Source: Chitinophaga rhizophila
Lineage (GTDB): Bacteria; Bacteroidota; Bacteroidia; Chitinophagales; Chitinophagaceae
Length of the DNA: 64,000 nt
Assembly: GCF_019492185.1 (NCBI RefSeq)
Contig: NZ_JAICCF010000004.1
Coordinates: 558,001 to 622,000, forward strand
Direction of reading: 5' to 3'
The first letter of the stretch is position 1. Every line of letters begins with the position of its first letter. Below the pieces are notes generated by a model, which had not been told where the DNA came from, ran no database searches, and saw only the letters and a program-made list of their open reading frames with translations. The position numbers and the translations under genes were made by a program. Of this stretch, positions 28,501 to 38,300 are shown in pieces.

Positions 28501-29072
28501 GATTGTATTGTCAGATTTGAAATAACTTTAGGATCATGGTTAGGAGACACACCATAAATACCATACTTGAAACCATAGATAACGTTGCCTTTACCTGTAC
28601 CACCAATAACGATGTTGTTACAATTACCAATGAGCTGTATTCCATAACTTTCGCCACGTATAGCACCCGTTGTGATGCATAAGCCATAGATCTCAACGTT
28701 GTTGGCGTTTTCGATCTTCAAAGCAGTATAAGTTGCTTCTGTATTGGCGCGCGTTATCCATACCCTGGCCGTACTGACCCCGAATACAGGCGACGCCTGT
28801 GTGGATGCATCAATGACGATGTTACTGGTCAGTGCAGGCAGCTCGTTTATCAGTATAATCTCAGGAATACCTCCGAAGGGCACATTGAAGTTGAAGTAAA
28901 TGTAATCTCGTTCGGTTGTACCGTTACTATTAGCTTTTGTAATTGCATCTCTCAGAGAACCGGGGCCACTGTCGTTATGGGAGGTCACGGTAAAAACTGC
29001 CGCCCAGGACGAACTAAAAACACACAACAAAGATAGGGTAAGAAGCAGGAGTTTAACACCTGTAGGTTTCAT
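25587..29072 (-). CDS. T9SS type-B sorted cell-surface protein with SprB-like repeats
   Basis: A 1161-residue exported protein. I choose the ATG at 29072 because MKPTGVKLLLLTLSLLCVF begins a clear signal peptide; the longer frame adds 21 unlikely residues. Residues about 25-450 look like a right-handed beta-helix (GSLRDAITKANSNG, repeated short Asn/Gly turns). Then come about six repeats of 85-90 residues with a common C-x(4-5)-G-S-V/I-T-G-L core, as in SprB-type repeats of gliding adhesins. The end (FSPNGDGQNDIFKP, MDRWGNSVF, PSGGYVWLI) is the gliding-motility/CHU_C type-B T9SS signal. Likely an adhesin or surface matrix protein. No enzyme motif seen. Confidence 0.88.
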   Translation of the reverse strand: MKPTGVKLLLLTLSLLCVFSSSWAAVFTVTSHNDSGPGSLRDAITKANSNGTTERDYIYFNFNVPFGGIPEIILINELPALTSNIVIDASTQASPVFGVSTARVWITRANTEATYTALKIENANNVEIYGLCITTGAIRGESYGIQLIGNCNNIVIGGTGKGNVIYGFKYGIYGVSPNHDPKVISNLTIQSNLIGIPVRGVLSADSSCYQPILVTHLNGVTLGGNRTDLGNVIVGMEYGAYLSADAGDVTVAFNKIGTSFSGTEGTASAQLKEAYLSIAGSTNSLITVTDNLVAGRSIYGIGLYGIRNGTFSIQRNKIGTEVTGSAVLGQRSSGILISDCGRGTIGGSMADKNIIAGSYDVPVAIVSSHQVTVSQNEMFCNNTNTTQTGPANSISLMNWNPADGRQKPFVHVLTCNATTITGKATPNAKMEAFVPHRCGDARKCDGRNYIETFFAGADGAWTYALKGRSGVIFSATDAGGATSDYSNPVWSEDITDQIIHTACGKSTGSIINKVLFNATPFHWEDDNGNTVGTDTSLQNVPAGRYRLVMYAAGCNSPECIQYSPYYTIEDRTPLIQAATGTVRPATCGLYNGSVTGLQISGINLRFSWYNALAPATVIGIAPDIRDLAPGSYYLVVTDTVNTCSVVGGPYEISAINAPVLDASAAQVQNAVCSQPTGSVTGLRVTGTGVITYAWTNAGGDITGSTPDLTNVPGGTYTLAFSDQSGCPAAPSQPFVITSPGEIFINRTSLTIREAACTVDDGSITGLQATNAEIIRWVDTNGLLLGSGLDLTNRAPGNYRLEITNTYGCNATQDFVIPIHQPELITVSAVNTQNPVCNLNNGSVTGMTFSGGTPVSYRWLDGADAEVSAVKDLYNARDGIYRLYVKDAEQCEQLVTTIILKTPNLPVIDEAFVSILDDICSTTTGLIAGLAVNGKEPMSYEWLNPDSAVISTTLRAERLRGGFDYTLRVTDGYGCIVYSDPFTIDAVDILLLAPPVKDIVIMDGMSAQVKVANPLQGNYTLFRQGTDWKETNTTGEFTLTGITTTTTFGINYQFGECISPTTYFKIDVVDAIKVYAPTAFSPNGDGQNDIFKPRGVGVASYTLFTVMDRWGNSVFSTKSINAGWDGTFNGKKVPSGGYVWLIQGIDILGQPIQQKGAVLVVY

Positions 29073-29135
29073 ATTAATCAAGTATATGGGATATTTAAAG
29101 CAGTGTTTCTGATGCTGCCAGCCGGAAAAATACAC

Positions 29136-29529
29136 ATATTTACCAAGAATGTAATATCAACAATGGGAATATTATAAAGATTTTAAAAGAAAAACACAGG
29201 CTGGAAGCGCAATTGCTTCACTATCAGTTACTATTACACTGACAAGCCATTCAACAATCGTAAAGGCATGAAAGCGCACAGGTAAAACTACGTGTAATAC
29301 GCTTATGGTATTGAGTTACAGGCGATTTATGATTATAGCAATTTAGCGCTCGGCGGCTGGTCTTGTACAACGATATATGTACAGACATACATGCATGTCT
29401 GCATACGACGGCCTATTCCGATTGATAACAAAGACATTAGGCAGGTGTATAACCTGCGGTGCTGTTAGAATGTCCACATCAACCAGCGCTTTACCTGACG
29501 AAACCAGTCATTAACACAGTGCTGAACAG
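29136..29529. other. Intergenic region between adhesin and hypothetical gene
   Basis: About 390 bases without a gene (promoter side of the adhesin). It includes a 7-bp inverted repeat at 29382-29401 around ATGCAT-like sequence and a small 6-bp hairpin near 29444-29460. Neither has a T-run. Nothing else recognised. Confidence 0.35.
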
Positions 29530-30069
29530 TTAAATAATCAGCACGTCTCTTACCGTCTCTTTACCGGGCAAATCCACGGCCGTTACCACAATTTCGCCCC
29601 CTGGAGGCAGCGCTGATGCTTTGTAATACCAATCCACACCGTTACGGCCTAATACAGCAGCTCCGCTTTCTGTAGTTACGCCTGCCTCATTTTTTACCTG
29701 CACCTGTACAGCCGCTACGCGGAATTTGTCCCGGGCAGTCACGACTACTTCATTGTCTTCCAGCCTGATATTTTGAATTTCCGGAGAGTTATACGCGTCC
29801 TTTATAGCCATATTATAGGCGTTTTGCCCGGGTCCGGCCAATGAGGCATAATAGGCCTTCAGTTCAGGATCGCTCAGCAGCCGGCCCGCATATGCCGCTG
29901 CAATGGTCATCTTATACCTCGCTTCCAGCTGCTTTGCAGTAGGCTTTTTATTGGACGGGCGACGCTTCTGCGCCATGATAATCTGTCCATTCCTTTCATA
30001 GATAGTGACTTGCTTCCCGATACTACCTCGTACCAGTTGCAACAGGATATTGTCTTTTACAATGGCCAT
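29530..30069 (-). CDS. Hypothetical protein, possibly DUF6266-like
   Basis: A 179-residue protein without signal peptide or membrane helix. The N-terminal part (GSIGKQVTIYERNGQIIMAQ, then a basic RRPSNKKPTAKQLEARYKM) resembles the start of small Bacteroidota proteins of the DUF6266 kind, in which a G-x-V-G/V-Y-R-NG segment precedes a basic linker. The C-terminal 80 residues alternate hydrophobic residues like a beta sandwich (VVVTARDKFRVAAVQVQV). Function unknown; single gene flanked by long gaps, sometimes a sign of a recent insert. Confidence 0.7.
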   Translation of the reverse strand: MAIVKDNILLQLVRGSIGKQVTIYERNGQIIMAQKRRPSNKKPTAKQLEARYKMTIAAAYAGRLLSDPELKAYYASLAGPGQNAYNMAIKDAYNSPEIQNIRLEDNEVVVTARDKFRVAAVQVQVKNEAGVTTESGAAVLGRNGVDWYYKASALPPGGEIVVTAVDLPGKETVRDVLII

Positions 30070-30756
30070 ACTAATTGATTTTCAGGGTTACAGCTACAAA
30101 GGTACAGTCTTCTACTGCGACGGGATTAGTGTTTTACATAAAACAGGCACCAATTCTTCATATGGATATCACTTCAATATCGATGGGATGTACAGATGCT
30201 CTCTACATGTCCTTATGATGACGGGATGAATTGCATATTAAAACGAAGCCAGATACAGAAGTATCCGGCCTGCTTTAACCACAGCGGGGAGGAACACAAT
30301 TCCGCCCCCAGCGTCTTAGTAATGATATGTATAAGTGAAATTATGCTGATAAATGAACTGGCAGCATAAGTATGCATGGCGAATGCGCTGCACCCACAAG
30401 GCATGTACAGGGCAGCTGATTTATTGTAAACCAGTCAGTTACATTAAACTGCAATATATCAGTCGTATATGCCGGCTGTCACAGTGCATTCTGCAGATTA
30501 CCGCTATAAACAATGCAGTAAGCATACAGGCTTTGGCCTGGTTTGCCGGGTAAAAGCCGAAAACAGGACAGGTAAATTATCCGGTTGGATAAGTGGGATA
30601 GCCGGCCGTTGTAGCAGGATTGACAGGTAATATCACCAAGGGGACTGACCGTCAATAGCGTAGACCGGACGTAAAGATTATCAGGTTTTCAATTTGAATA
30701 ATGTGGTGTCTCACATAAATATACAAATCTTATATAAAGAAGTTATAACTTCTTTA
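30070..30756. other. Gene-free intergenic region
   Basis: 687 bases between two minus-strand hypothetical genes. Only short frames without protein character are present. Its right end carries the palindrome described at 30734-30757. Nothing else supported. Confidence 0.4.
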
Positions 30757-30757
30757 T
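30734..30757. terminator. Perfect 24-bp palindrome at a gene end
   Basis: The 24 bases are exactly self-complementary (12-bp arms, no loop) and touch the last base of the stop codon of the 30757-31401 gene. On the minus strand the following DNA is AT-rich (ATAAGATTTGTATATTT). Likely a transcription terminator; a protein-binding palindrome is also possible. Confidence 0.55.
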
Positions 30758-31401
30758 CAGGAACTTTTGTCCTGGGGAGTATTTCTCTGAGCGTTCAGAA
30801 ACTCGATATACAACGGCAATGTATCAAGTGTTGGGAAGTCTTCCGCCATCTCCCCTTCTGGTAATTCCCTGACAAGATACACACTGATGTTACTGGCAAA
30901 TGTCCTTTCTCCTAACAGGCTCTGTAGAAGGATGAAGACTGCGTCATCCAGATTCTCATTTTCCTTCAGCAGTTCATAGTCCTGTACATGCACCAGGATA
31001 TTCAGTTTATCCGGGGTATCAGGATCTTCTACGGCCGTATACCACATTTCCGAAGCAACCAGTTCGAGATCGCCATATTCTATACTGCCGCCGTTTTCAT
31101 TATCTGGCTGAATAAGTGCGGTGAATGTCCACCGGTCAAGTACAGGAGCCTGCGACACAAGATATTCCGCATCATCGAAGAAGGCCTCATCACAGTTTGC
31201 AGTGATGACCATTTCCGCCTCATTCTGCTCGTTAACGCGCATCTCGAAAAAAAGGCTGTTACAATATTGGTGAAGCTTCTCTGTAAGTTCATCAAACAAT
31301 GCCACGATCTCATCCTGGTCCATTTCTCTGAAAAAGCGAAAGTCATCCCGTCTTACTTCGAACCACTTCCAGAATCTTGCCGCATCATTACTTCTTAACA
31401 T
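30757..31401 (-). CDS. Hypothetical cytoplasmic protein
   Basis: A 214-residue acidic protein that I do not recognise. It has no signal peptide or membrane segment. It starts with a hydrophobic/aromatic helix (AARFWKWFEVRRDDFRFF), continues with an alternating strand pattern (LFFEMRVNEQNEAEMVITAN) and includes a paired Phe/Tyr-rich core. The coding character is good throughout. It is divergent from the membrane protein at 31505, with about 100 bases of promoter DNA between them. Confidence 0.75.
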   Translation of the reverse strand: MLRSNDAARFWKWFEVRRDDFRFFREMDQDEIVALFDELTEKLHQYCNSLFFEMRVNEQNEAEMVITANCDEAFFDDAEYLVSQAPVLDRWTFTALIQPDNENGGSIEYGDLELVASEMWYTAVEDPDTPDKLNILVHVQDYELLKENENLDDAVFILLQSLLGERTFASNISVYLVRELPEGEMAEDFPTLDTLPLYIEFLNAQRNTPQDKSS

Positions 31402-31504
31402 ATTTCTCGTTTTATAGCTACTATAGCCGGAGTTAACAACTATTTGTTACCCGCAATTTACTTTTTTTTGTTATCTTTAGAATAACACATACAAACCCAA
31501 ATTT

Positions 31505-32044
31505 ATGCCCATTGTTGACACCACCAGCATCCCACTGAACATTACCAGATATTTACTGATATTGCTGCTTTGCGGCACCTGCATGCTGTTAACCGTCATC
31601 AGTCTGCGTATTAATGGCGCACCTGATTTCCCCACTGCACTGATTTATCTCAAAAACACACTGGCAATATCTGCATTTGTGCTGCTCGCGCTGGCTGCTG
31701 TAATGATCATAGCTGTTATGCTGAGACGTTCCGGCGGATTAACCATTTCAGAGGAAGGCGTTACAGATAACAGTAATATTGCTATTACAGGCCTGATCCG
31801 GTGGAATGAGATAGCAGGCGTTGAGACTCGTAAGGTATTTCATTCGACCTTCCTGGCTATTAAGCTCAACAATCCGGAAGCGTTCATTACACGTCAGAAC
31901 AATCCCATTAAAAGACTACTACTACGGCAAAACATCGTTCGATTTGGTACGCCGGTGTTTATTTCAGCCAGCAATATAAAAGCAGATCCTTACGAGTTGC
32001 TGGATCTGCTAACAGTCAAGTCACCTGGCAAAAGGCTATTGTAA
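31505..32044 (+). CDS. STM3941-like membrane protein
   Basis: A 179-residue protein with two membrane helices (about residues 15-35 and 53-72), followed by a cytosolic domain with GLTISEEGVTDNSNIAITGLI and RWNEIAGVE. This arrangement recalls the STM3941 family of uncharacterised PH-like membrane proteins. No function is known. Convergent with the seven-gene operon; the two are separated by a strong hairpin. Confidence 0.72.
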   Translation: MPIVDTTSIPLNITRYLLILLLCGTCMLLTVISLRINGAPDFPTALIYLKNTLAISAFVLLALAAVMIIAVMLRRSGGLTISEEGVTDNSNIAITGLIRWNEIAGVETRKVFHSTFLAIKLNNPEAFITRQNNPIKRLLLRQNIVRFGTPVFISASNIKADPYELLDLLTVKSPGKRLL

Positions 32045-32054
32045 CAATCATAAA

Positions 32055-32084
32055 GAAGCCGCCTCTTTAAGCAAAGGCGGCTTC
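32055..32084. terminator. Bidirectional terminator between convergent genes
   Basis: A 10-bp GC-rich inverted repeat (32055-32064 with 32075-32084) lies between the STM3941-like gene and the end of the seven-gene operon. On the minus strand it is followed by TTTA. Confidence 0.7.
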
Positions 32085-32112
32085 CTGTTAAACTATAAAA
32101 CAGACGCTGAAG

Positions 32113-32424
32113 CTATACTTCGTTAACCAGCATGAATATGAACAGGTATATAGCTAGTCCGCCGATGGGGTACCATATCCATTTAGCGGCTAATTGGTAC
32201 CTTTTAGCAGCTACCCAGGCACCTAATGCCATTCCTGCCAGGAGCCCGAGTAAGGTCCACCATACTTCAAATGCTACCAGTGTACCTCCACGAAAGAGCT
32301 TATGCAGGAAGAGGAACGTGTTGTAGCTGATAACCAGCAGCGGCTTAAGGATAACCGCCATGAAGACGAAACCGCCAAAAGCAATCCAGCATCCGTGCTT
32401 CTGAGGTTGCGTTGAATCAGTCAT
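32113..32424 (-). CDS. Small membrane protein, last gene of the tubulin/actin-like operon
   Basis: A 103-residue protein with about three hydrophobic segments (residues about 12-36, 52-70 and 81-101) and a short polar N-terminus. No known family recognised. Its ATG overlaps the upstream gene by eight bases (ATGACTGA), so its synthesis is coupled to the 580-residue membrane protein and the two probably act together. Confidence 0.78.
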   Translation of the reverse strand: MTDSTQPQKHGCWIAFGGFVFMAVILKPLLVISYNTFLFLHKLFRGGTLVAFEVWWTLLGLLAGMALGAWVAAKRYQLAAKWIWYPIGGLAIYLFIFMLVNEV

Positions 32425-34159
32425 AGATATTCAGTTTATACTGTTTTTTGATATACCAGAAGGCCCCTGCTATGCCGCCTATCAACAAGAGCAACAGGAA
32501 GAGATATCCGACACTGAAGCCGGGCAGGTAGCCGGAGGAGACATCCAGCGGCAGGTATTGAGCAGTTGCTACCTCGTAAGTAGTTCTGTCGTCAATAGCT
32601 AAACCGAAGAGGCCAATCATCAGGAAAAAGATAGCACCCGTCAATCCCCACTGGTACATGTGATTGATATATGCCCTGCGTGGGAATACGAGACACAAAG
32701 CCACCGGTACCCGCATCTCTTCATGAATACTATTTACTACGATATCAAAAGTATATGCCGTATCCTTTTGGAGATAGATGGGATCTATTGCAAGCCTCAG
32801 CTCACATTGCCGATTGTCAGTTAATCCGAAGAACTTGATAACAGACTTGTCAAGGCTTACCCCGGGAAGTTCCGGTTGGAGACGTACAGCTGCTTTGACA
32901 AATCCGTCAGTAGCCAGCTGGAACGTAATAGCAGTACTCATCACTTCACTTACTTCGATATTATTCAGAGAAAGCGCCGCAGGCGTAGCAATGATACCAG
33001 GTACCGGCGAGGATTCATCCAGCAGATTGATAAATGCCTGTACGACAGCCAGCTTACGGTCTTCTTCAATATATAACGCTGATGTGTGAAGCGTGGCTAT
33101 CTTCTTCTCCAATTGAGCTACTAAAGAGAGATACCCCTGGGCAGTCAGCCATATATACAGGTGTTTGTCAGCAATAGCCTGATACACATACTGCCATAAA
33201 GCGCCGTTTGTACGGGTTGCAGTAACGAGGTGCGCCGGTGATGTGTAAGCTTCTCCGAATAGATAAAAGGGATAATTCGGGTTAACCTGATATAGCAATT
33301 CCAGGAAGCCACTTCTGTTAAGACTGGCAGGTAAGTGAGCCGCTACGGACGACTGCGCCTCTCGCTGCCAGATGTGTATATGACCTTTGGAGTAGATACC
33401 TTCCAGTTGTTTGAAGGCAGCCTGTGAGGAACAACCAGCAGTCAGCAGATCCGTAAGAGTAGCAGGCATGCGCCCCCGGAATGGAAAGGGCAGTTCATTA
33501 TTTAGCCTGTATACAATAGTGAGGTACCGCCTTTCCATATCCTTCTCTTCTTCAAATATCTTCTCGAAACTATAGGCAATGGCAGCGCTACGGGTCAGGA
33601 GTGTAACAGTGGATGTAAGGTAGGATTTGTGCTGTAACAGAGGATATGTTTCTTCTTTCCTGTTAAAAAGAATCTCTCCTAGCTGCTCAGTAGTAATAGC
33701 CTCCATGCCACACCATTCAACCGGCGGTGCCTGTACACGGTATAGCTCCCAGGCACTGTCAGTCATCCAGGGATCGCGGAAAGAGCCAATATCAGGAGCA
33801 GGATGCAGTCTGGGGCGGAAGTTGTGAGGCTCCCTGCTGATGATGGAAATGATATAGGCAGTTGCCTCTGCAGGCGTCAGGTCATCTTTTACCTTCTCTA
33901 TTATGCGTTTAGCATCGGCATTAAAGAAGCGGCCTTGTACGAACGAGGGGTTACTCATTACCAACTGATCGATCGTCTTGTAAGGACGCCAGTCGGTGCT
34001 TTCATATATACGTCCGGCGATAGCTGCCAGACCATTCATATCATAGCCTAATTCTTTCCCGGCACTGATCAGTTCAGGATACAGCTGAATGTTAATGTCC
34101 AGATGATTTGTAATGAGCAGCTGTTTAATATAGGCTTCCAGTTCATCGGGTGTTTTCAT
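32417..34159 (-). CDS. Membrane-anchored protein with Ig-like domain (tubulin/actin-like operon)
   Basis: A 580-residue protein not assignable to a named family. It has no signal peptide. Residues 1-390 are a mixed, largely helical region with many aromatic residues. Residues about 395-485 alternate like a beta-sandwich (ALSLNNIEV..., ending in RVPVAL), similar in pattern to BACON/Ig-like domains. Two membrane helices follow at about 502-523 and 548-570, with a short basic C-terminus (IKKQYKLN). The lack of a signal and the position of the helices suggest that the large N-terminal part faces the cytoplasm. It begins 19 bases after the coiled-coil gene. Confidence 0.78.
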   Translation of the reverse strand: MKTPDELEAYIKQLLITNHLDINIQLYPELISAGKELGYDMNGLAAIAGRIYESTDWRPYKTIDQLVMSNPSFVQGRFFNADAKRIIEKVKDDLTPAEATAYIISIISREPHNFRPRLHPAPDIGSFRDPWMTDSAWELYRVQAPPVEWCGMEAITTEQLGEILFNRKEETYPLLQHKSYLTSTVTLLTRSAAIAYSFEKIFEEEKDMERRYLTIVYRLNNELPFPFRGRMPATLTDLLTAGCSSQAAFKQLEGIYSKGHIHIWQREAQSSVAAHLPASLNRSGFLELLYQVNPNYPFYLFGEAYTSPAHLVTATRTNGALWQYVYQAIADKHLYIWLTAQGYLSLVAQLEKKIATLHTSALYIEEDRKLAVVQAFINLLDESSPVPGIIATPAALSLNNIEVSEVMSTAITFQLATDGFVKAAVRLQPELPGVSLDKSVIKFFGLTDNRQCELRLAIDPIYLQKDTAYTFDIVVNSIHEEMRVPVALCLVFPRRAYINHMYQWGLTGAIFFLMIGLFGLAIDDRTTYEVATAQYLPLDVSSGYLPGFSVGYLFLLLLLIGGIAGAFWYIKKQYKLNIYD

Positions 34160-34178
34160 ACATGATTGTTTAAGGCCA

Positions 34179-35384
34179 CTAGTTAAAGCTGATCTTTGCA
34201 GGCTGACGGATGGTCCACTTATCTCCGTTGAGGAACAGTTCGCCCGGAGTATTTGTCACAATCTCACTTCCAGCAGCAGGCACTGTTTCGTAGGTACAGG
34301 TGTTACCAAAGAAATAGGCAGCGTTGGACAATGCATAGCGCTGCGCCTGTTTGTTTCTGCTGATACGGAATGCCCCTGTATCCGGAGTGGTGATTGTAAT
34401 CTCAAAGATGGTTTCATTATCATCCTGATCCAGGAGATCTTCAGAAGAGAAGCCGTCGCCTTTATCCGCATAACGGGCAAACTTCACCATGGGTACAAAC
34501 CCTTTAGAGAGGGTAATATTGGGTGCAGGAGTTGCAGGAACCGGCGGCTGGTGTGCTTCATTTATTTGTTGCTGAAAGCGTCTGTATTCGTCAGCACGTT
34601 TTTCAGAGAGCTCTTCAAACTGTTTTCTGGACTCCTGTAACTCAGCGCGTAAGGCATTTATCTGCGCATGCAGCGGCTGAGATTCATCTTCCCGACCGGC
34701 CAACTGCTCTTGTAGTGCTTTTACCTGCCGCTTTAAGGAGTCCTTCTTTACCAGCTGCTTCCTGCGATCAAGGAAAAAGTATAGCGCCAGCAGCAGCGCG
34801 CAGAAAGCCGCAATGATGAATAACCAGGGGGTTTGGGCCTTGTTCTCCCGCGTGACGTCAATAACAGGAAGCGGCGTCATATTGCCTTCATCTGTTACTT
34901 CCTCTGCTGCATCTATGGGTGGTTCATCGGTGACAGCCGGCGTAGCAGCAACTTCCGCAGGGGCATTAGCAGTTGCCGCGCCATTGATAATATCCAGGAC
35001 AGCCTGTTCATACTGGGCATACCCGGCATACTTCAGGCGTTTTTCTTTGCGGGCTTCTCCCGTAGTAATATCCCTGACCAGGGCTTTGCTGAAAAGGATA
35101 AGGTCTTCCTTCGTACGACCTACCTGTGTTTTATACCACCTGCTGATCAGCTGGTCTGCGTTTTTCATCTTTCTGCTGAACTTCATCAGCTCATCATAGC
35201 TGGTACAATCGTTACAGGTAAAGGCAGTCACTTCCCTGAAACTTACAGTATCTGTAGAAAGAAATTCAACCGTCCGCTTGACAATATGGAATTTAGCCAT
35301 GCTGACCGGGTCGTTCTGATCAGGTGACTGGGCAAAGGTGTGAATATGGAAAAACAGGGGCAGGATGAATATGTATACTTTCAT
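34179..35384 (-). CDS. Signal-peptide/TM/coiled-coil protein bridging periplasm and cytoplasm
   Basis: The ATG at 35384 gives 401 residues starting with a clear signal peptide (MKVYIFILPLFFHIHTFAQ); the longer frame upstream runs through the preceding gene and is unlikely. Residues 20-180 would be periplasmic and include a CNDC pair (57-60) and an Ala/Pro/Glu-rich linker. A membrane helix lies at about 187-206. Residues 213-278 form a charged coiled coil (KALQEQLAGREDE, ELQESRKQFEEL). Residues 295-401 form a beta-rich cytosolic domain. Such a layout suits a link between envelope and the actin-like or tubulin-like partner. One base separates it from the actin-like gene. Confidence 0.82.
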   Translation of the reverse strand: MKVYIFILPLFFHIHTFAQSPDQNDPVSMAKFHIVKRTVEFLSTDTVSFREVTAFTCNDCTSYDELMKFSRKMKNADQLISRWYKTQVGRTKEDLILFSKALVRDITTGEARKEKRLKYAGYAQYEQAVLDIINGAATANAPAEVAATPAVTDEPPIDAAEEVTDEGNMTPLPVIDVTRENKAQTPWLFIIAAFCALLLALYFFLDRRKQLVKKDSLKRQVKALQEQLAGREDESQPLHAQINALRAELQESRKQFEELSEKRADEYRRFQQQINEAHQPPVPATPAPNITLSKGFVPMVKFARYADKGDGFSSEDLLDQDDNETIFEITITTPDTGAFRISRNKQAQRYALSNAAYFFGNTCTYETVPAAGSEIVTNTPGELFLNGDKWTIRQPAKISFN

Positions 35385-35385
35385 A

Positions 35386-38300
35386 TTACACGGCTTTTTT
35401 GGCAACAATTTGTTTAGACAATCTGTACAGGGATTCTTTGAAGGCAAAGAAGAACAATGATTGTGGCAGGGCTTCGTCCTGGTCGCGCGACCGCAGATCA
35501 TTAAGTACCTTCCGGTAACTGTCGTATATAAGCCCCTCCCCGTTTTCAATATTGCCGTTCCAGCGAAGTACTTCGTAAGTCTCTTTCAGATTCTTAATCT
35601 TGAACTCTCCCAGGAACTCTATCACTTCCCGGTTATTCAATGTCTTTTCCAGGAAGCGGTTCAGGTTACGGAGCACTGCAACATTCAACGGACTACTGAT
35701 CTCCTGCACATCACCCAGCTGGAAGGCCCCCTTTTCAGTGCTCCTGAGCTTATCTGCAAAGGCGGCATCCTGCAATGGGTCGAATCCCGGATGTACAAAT
35801 TCTGACAGGCTGTTATAGCGTTCTGTCTCGTTCTTATCTGCCCTTGCGTACAGTACGGAACCATTGGCAGTTACTTCCTTCGGGTTTGCATTCAGTATTA
35901 CTTCAAAACCACGCTGCAGTTCGCGTTGGGAGTAGGTGTTGATAAGCAGGCGGGTAAATTGCTCCAGCTCTTCTTTTCCGCCACCACATAATAACCGGAT
36001 GTACTGGCTGCCTTTACCGGTAAAAGAGAGATATCTTGGCAACGGGTAGTCTTTCAGTTCCACGATCTCGACAATATGGTAAATAATAGCGCTGTAATGC
36101 AGGTACAGGATGGTCTGCATCTCGGGCCTGCCTATGGCAATAGAATCACTGAACCGGAACTTATGGTCGTACCGGAATAAGAGGCTGACGAGATCATCTG
36201 ACCGCAGGCTGCCATCTTCCTGTGCCCGGCAGAGGTATTTGCTTTCATTGGCAGGACTGATATTGTTTGCCCGCTGGTATTCATAGTAGTTAGTGATGAA
36301 ACCATTATCTTTCAGCTTGCCGTTAAATCCACTTCCCCACAGGTCATTGCCTGCAAAACGGAAAGAGGTGCTTATATACTTGTCATTGCGCTGGCCGGAA
36401 GACTCCATAAACATCATTACGTCGGTAGTACCACCACCTATATCCACGTTGACAAGATTGGCCATATCATGTAAAGCATTCTCTGTTTTAGTGAGATAGA
36501 AGTATGGCGCTACAGATTCAGGGATTGAGGGTAATAAGGTAGCGCTGGAACCATCAAACACTTCCTTGAATACTTCGGTAAATGCATTCTTTAGTGTCAA
36601 CCGGTTACCTTTAGACATGCTGAGTGGTAGCGACCAGGCGAGCTGCATTTTATCCAGATCACCGTTGTTCAGAACTGTTTTCACTTTGATCTGTGTAAGA
36701 AGCTGCTTCAGGAAGAACATAACACGGTTCTTATTGGCATGGTCAGCATTATTCTCCAGTAACCATTTCAGGTTGGTGGTATAGCGTACATCTCCCTGTG
36801 TTTCTTCCTGGTCTATGTAATAGCCAATATTAATGTGACTGAAAAGGTCAATATTGGCGTCATCCTGCTTACCAAAGCTGCTGACCTCACAGGTGGCAGT
36901 CTTGAAAGGGAACGATACAGTAGTCCGGCTCTTATCGGTAATGACTGCCGGCATAAACTCCCGCCGTAAGGTCTGGTCTATCGCCGGGAACTGTCCATAG
37001 AAAGCGAATCTGACACCGGGGTTAGCGTCGGTACCGGGCGCATTCAGTAGTACCATCTGCTGGTCAGCCTCCTCGATTGTAAAAGGCATTGGCAGCTCAG
37101 TGGCATTGTCCATATAGGCAACATGCGTGTTAGAAGTACCGAAATCAACTGCATAAGTGAAGGCTTTATGCTGATTCACAGTAATTACCCGGTTCTCGAA
37201 GTCAGGGATGATCATGCCTTCGCACTGTACACCTGCGGGATCTTTATAGGTCAGGGTCATGTAGTCGAAGGAGTCATTCACCTTGTAATATTTGGATGTA
37301 GCAGTCGCCCCTCCCTTATCAAAGACCGACCTTTGCGTCATACGGTGAGGTAATGCACTACCCTGCTGACCGGCTGTCTTATAGGTATAGAATTGCAGAA
37401 GAATACGTTCAGGCCCTTCCTGCTCTATACGATTCGCAAGTAAGATATCGAAGCTCTTCAGGGCTTTCAGAGCAGGCGCGTCTCCTTTCACTTTGTAAAA
37501 CGGGTATATGCCTATACCCATACGACATTCAATGATATTACCTTTGGGTTTGGCGTACTCCTTCACAAAGAGTATTTCCCGGGGACCTTTCTTGTTTTTA
37601 ATAGGAATAGTGAGCGCTACTCTGACTACCCCGTTCGTCACAGTAATTGCCAATGCGCTTTTCAGGTCTTCAAAAGTAAAGAAGTTGAAATATGCCTTCT
37701 TCACTGGTAAGAGGTACTTAAAGTCACCGCGGAAGCCTGAGAAGAACTTGGTACTATTGATATGATAAGGTACTTCCAGCAGATAGTCTTCCAGGAGGTC
37801 CTCAGTAGTAATGAAAGGATACATTACGGCAGTACCATTACCCTGTGGCAGCTTTCTTTCATAAAGCGGCACTGCACGATGGTACAGGTCACGGATCACG
37901 GTACTGGGGTTCCACGGTACATTCTGCTCAATGTAGTCTCCGCTGATATTCATGCCATTGATCAGTACCAGTGGTGGGTGAACAAAGACCGGCTCATTCT
38001 TTTCATTGAACTGCTGCTGGTAGTTATCGGTGGTCGCGTTGATAATGAAATCACTGTATTTCCGGACTTTCTCCTTTTCACGACCTTCTTTTAACCGGTG
38101 GTAGTATAGTCCGCCGATAGTGAGCTGCTTATTATCGACGTTGGTCATAATCTTACTGTATTCATCTTCCAGCACTGCCGACGGACTAGTAAGCGTGTTG
38201 TTCAGCAACAGATCAGAGAAGCGTCTGCTGGCAGCTACGGACCTGTTTATATACCGTCTGAGGCCCTGTGCTTTCCTGAAAGCCTCCGGTTCCTGCCTGC

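Noticed and set aside
31443..31479. Promoter for the STM3941-like gene (TTTG ... TATCTTTA)
   Set aside because: The spacing of 25 bases is too long and the -7 match is imperfect; left uncalled.
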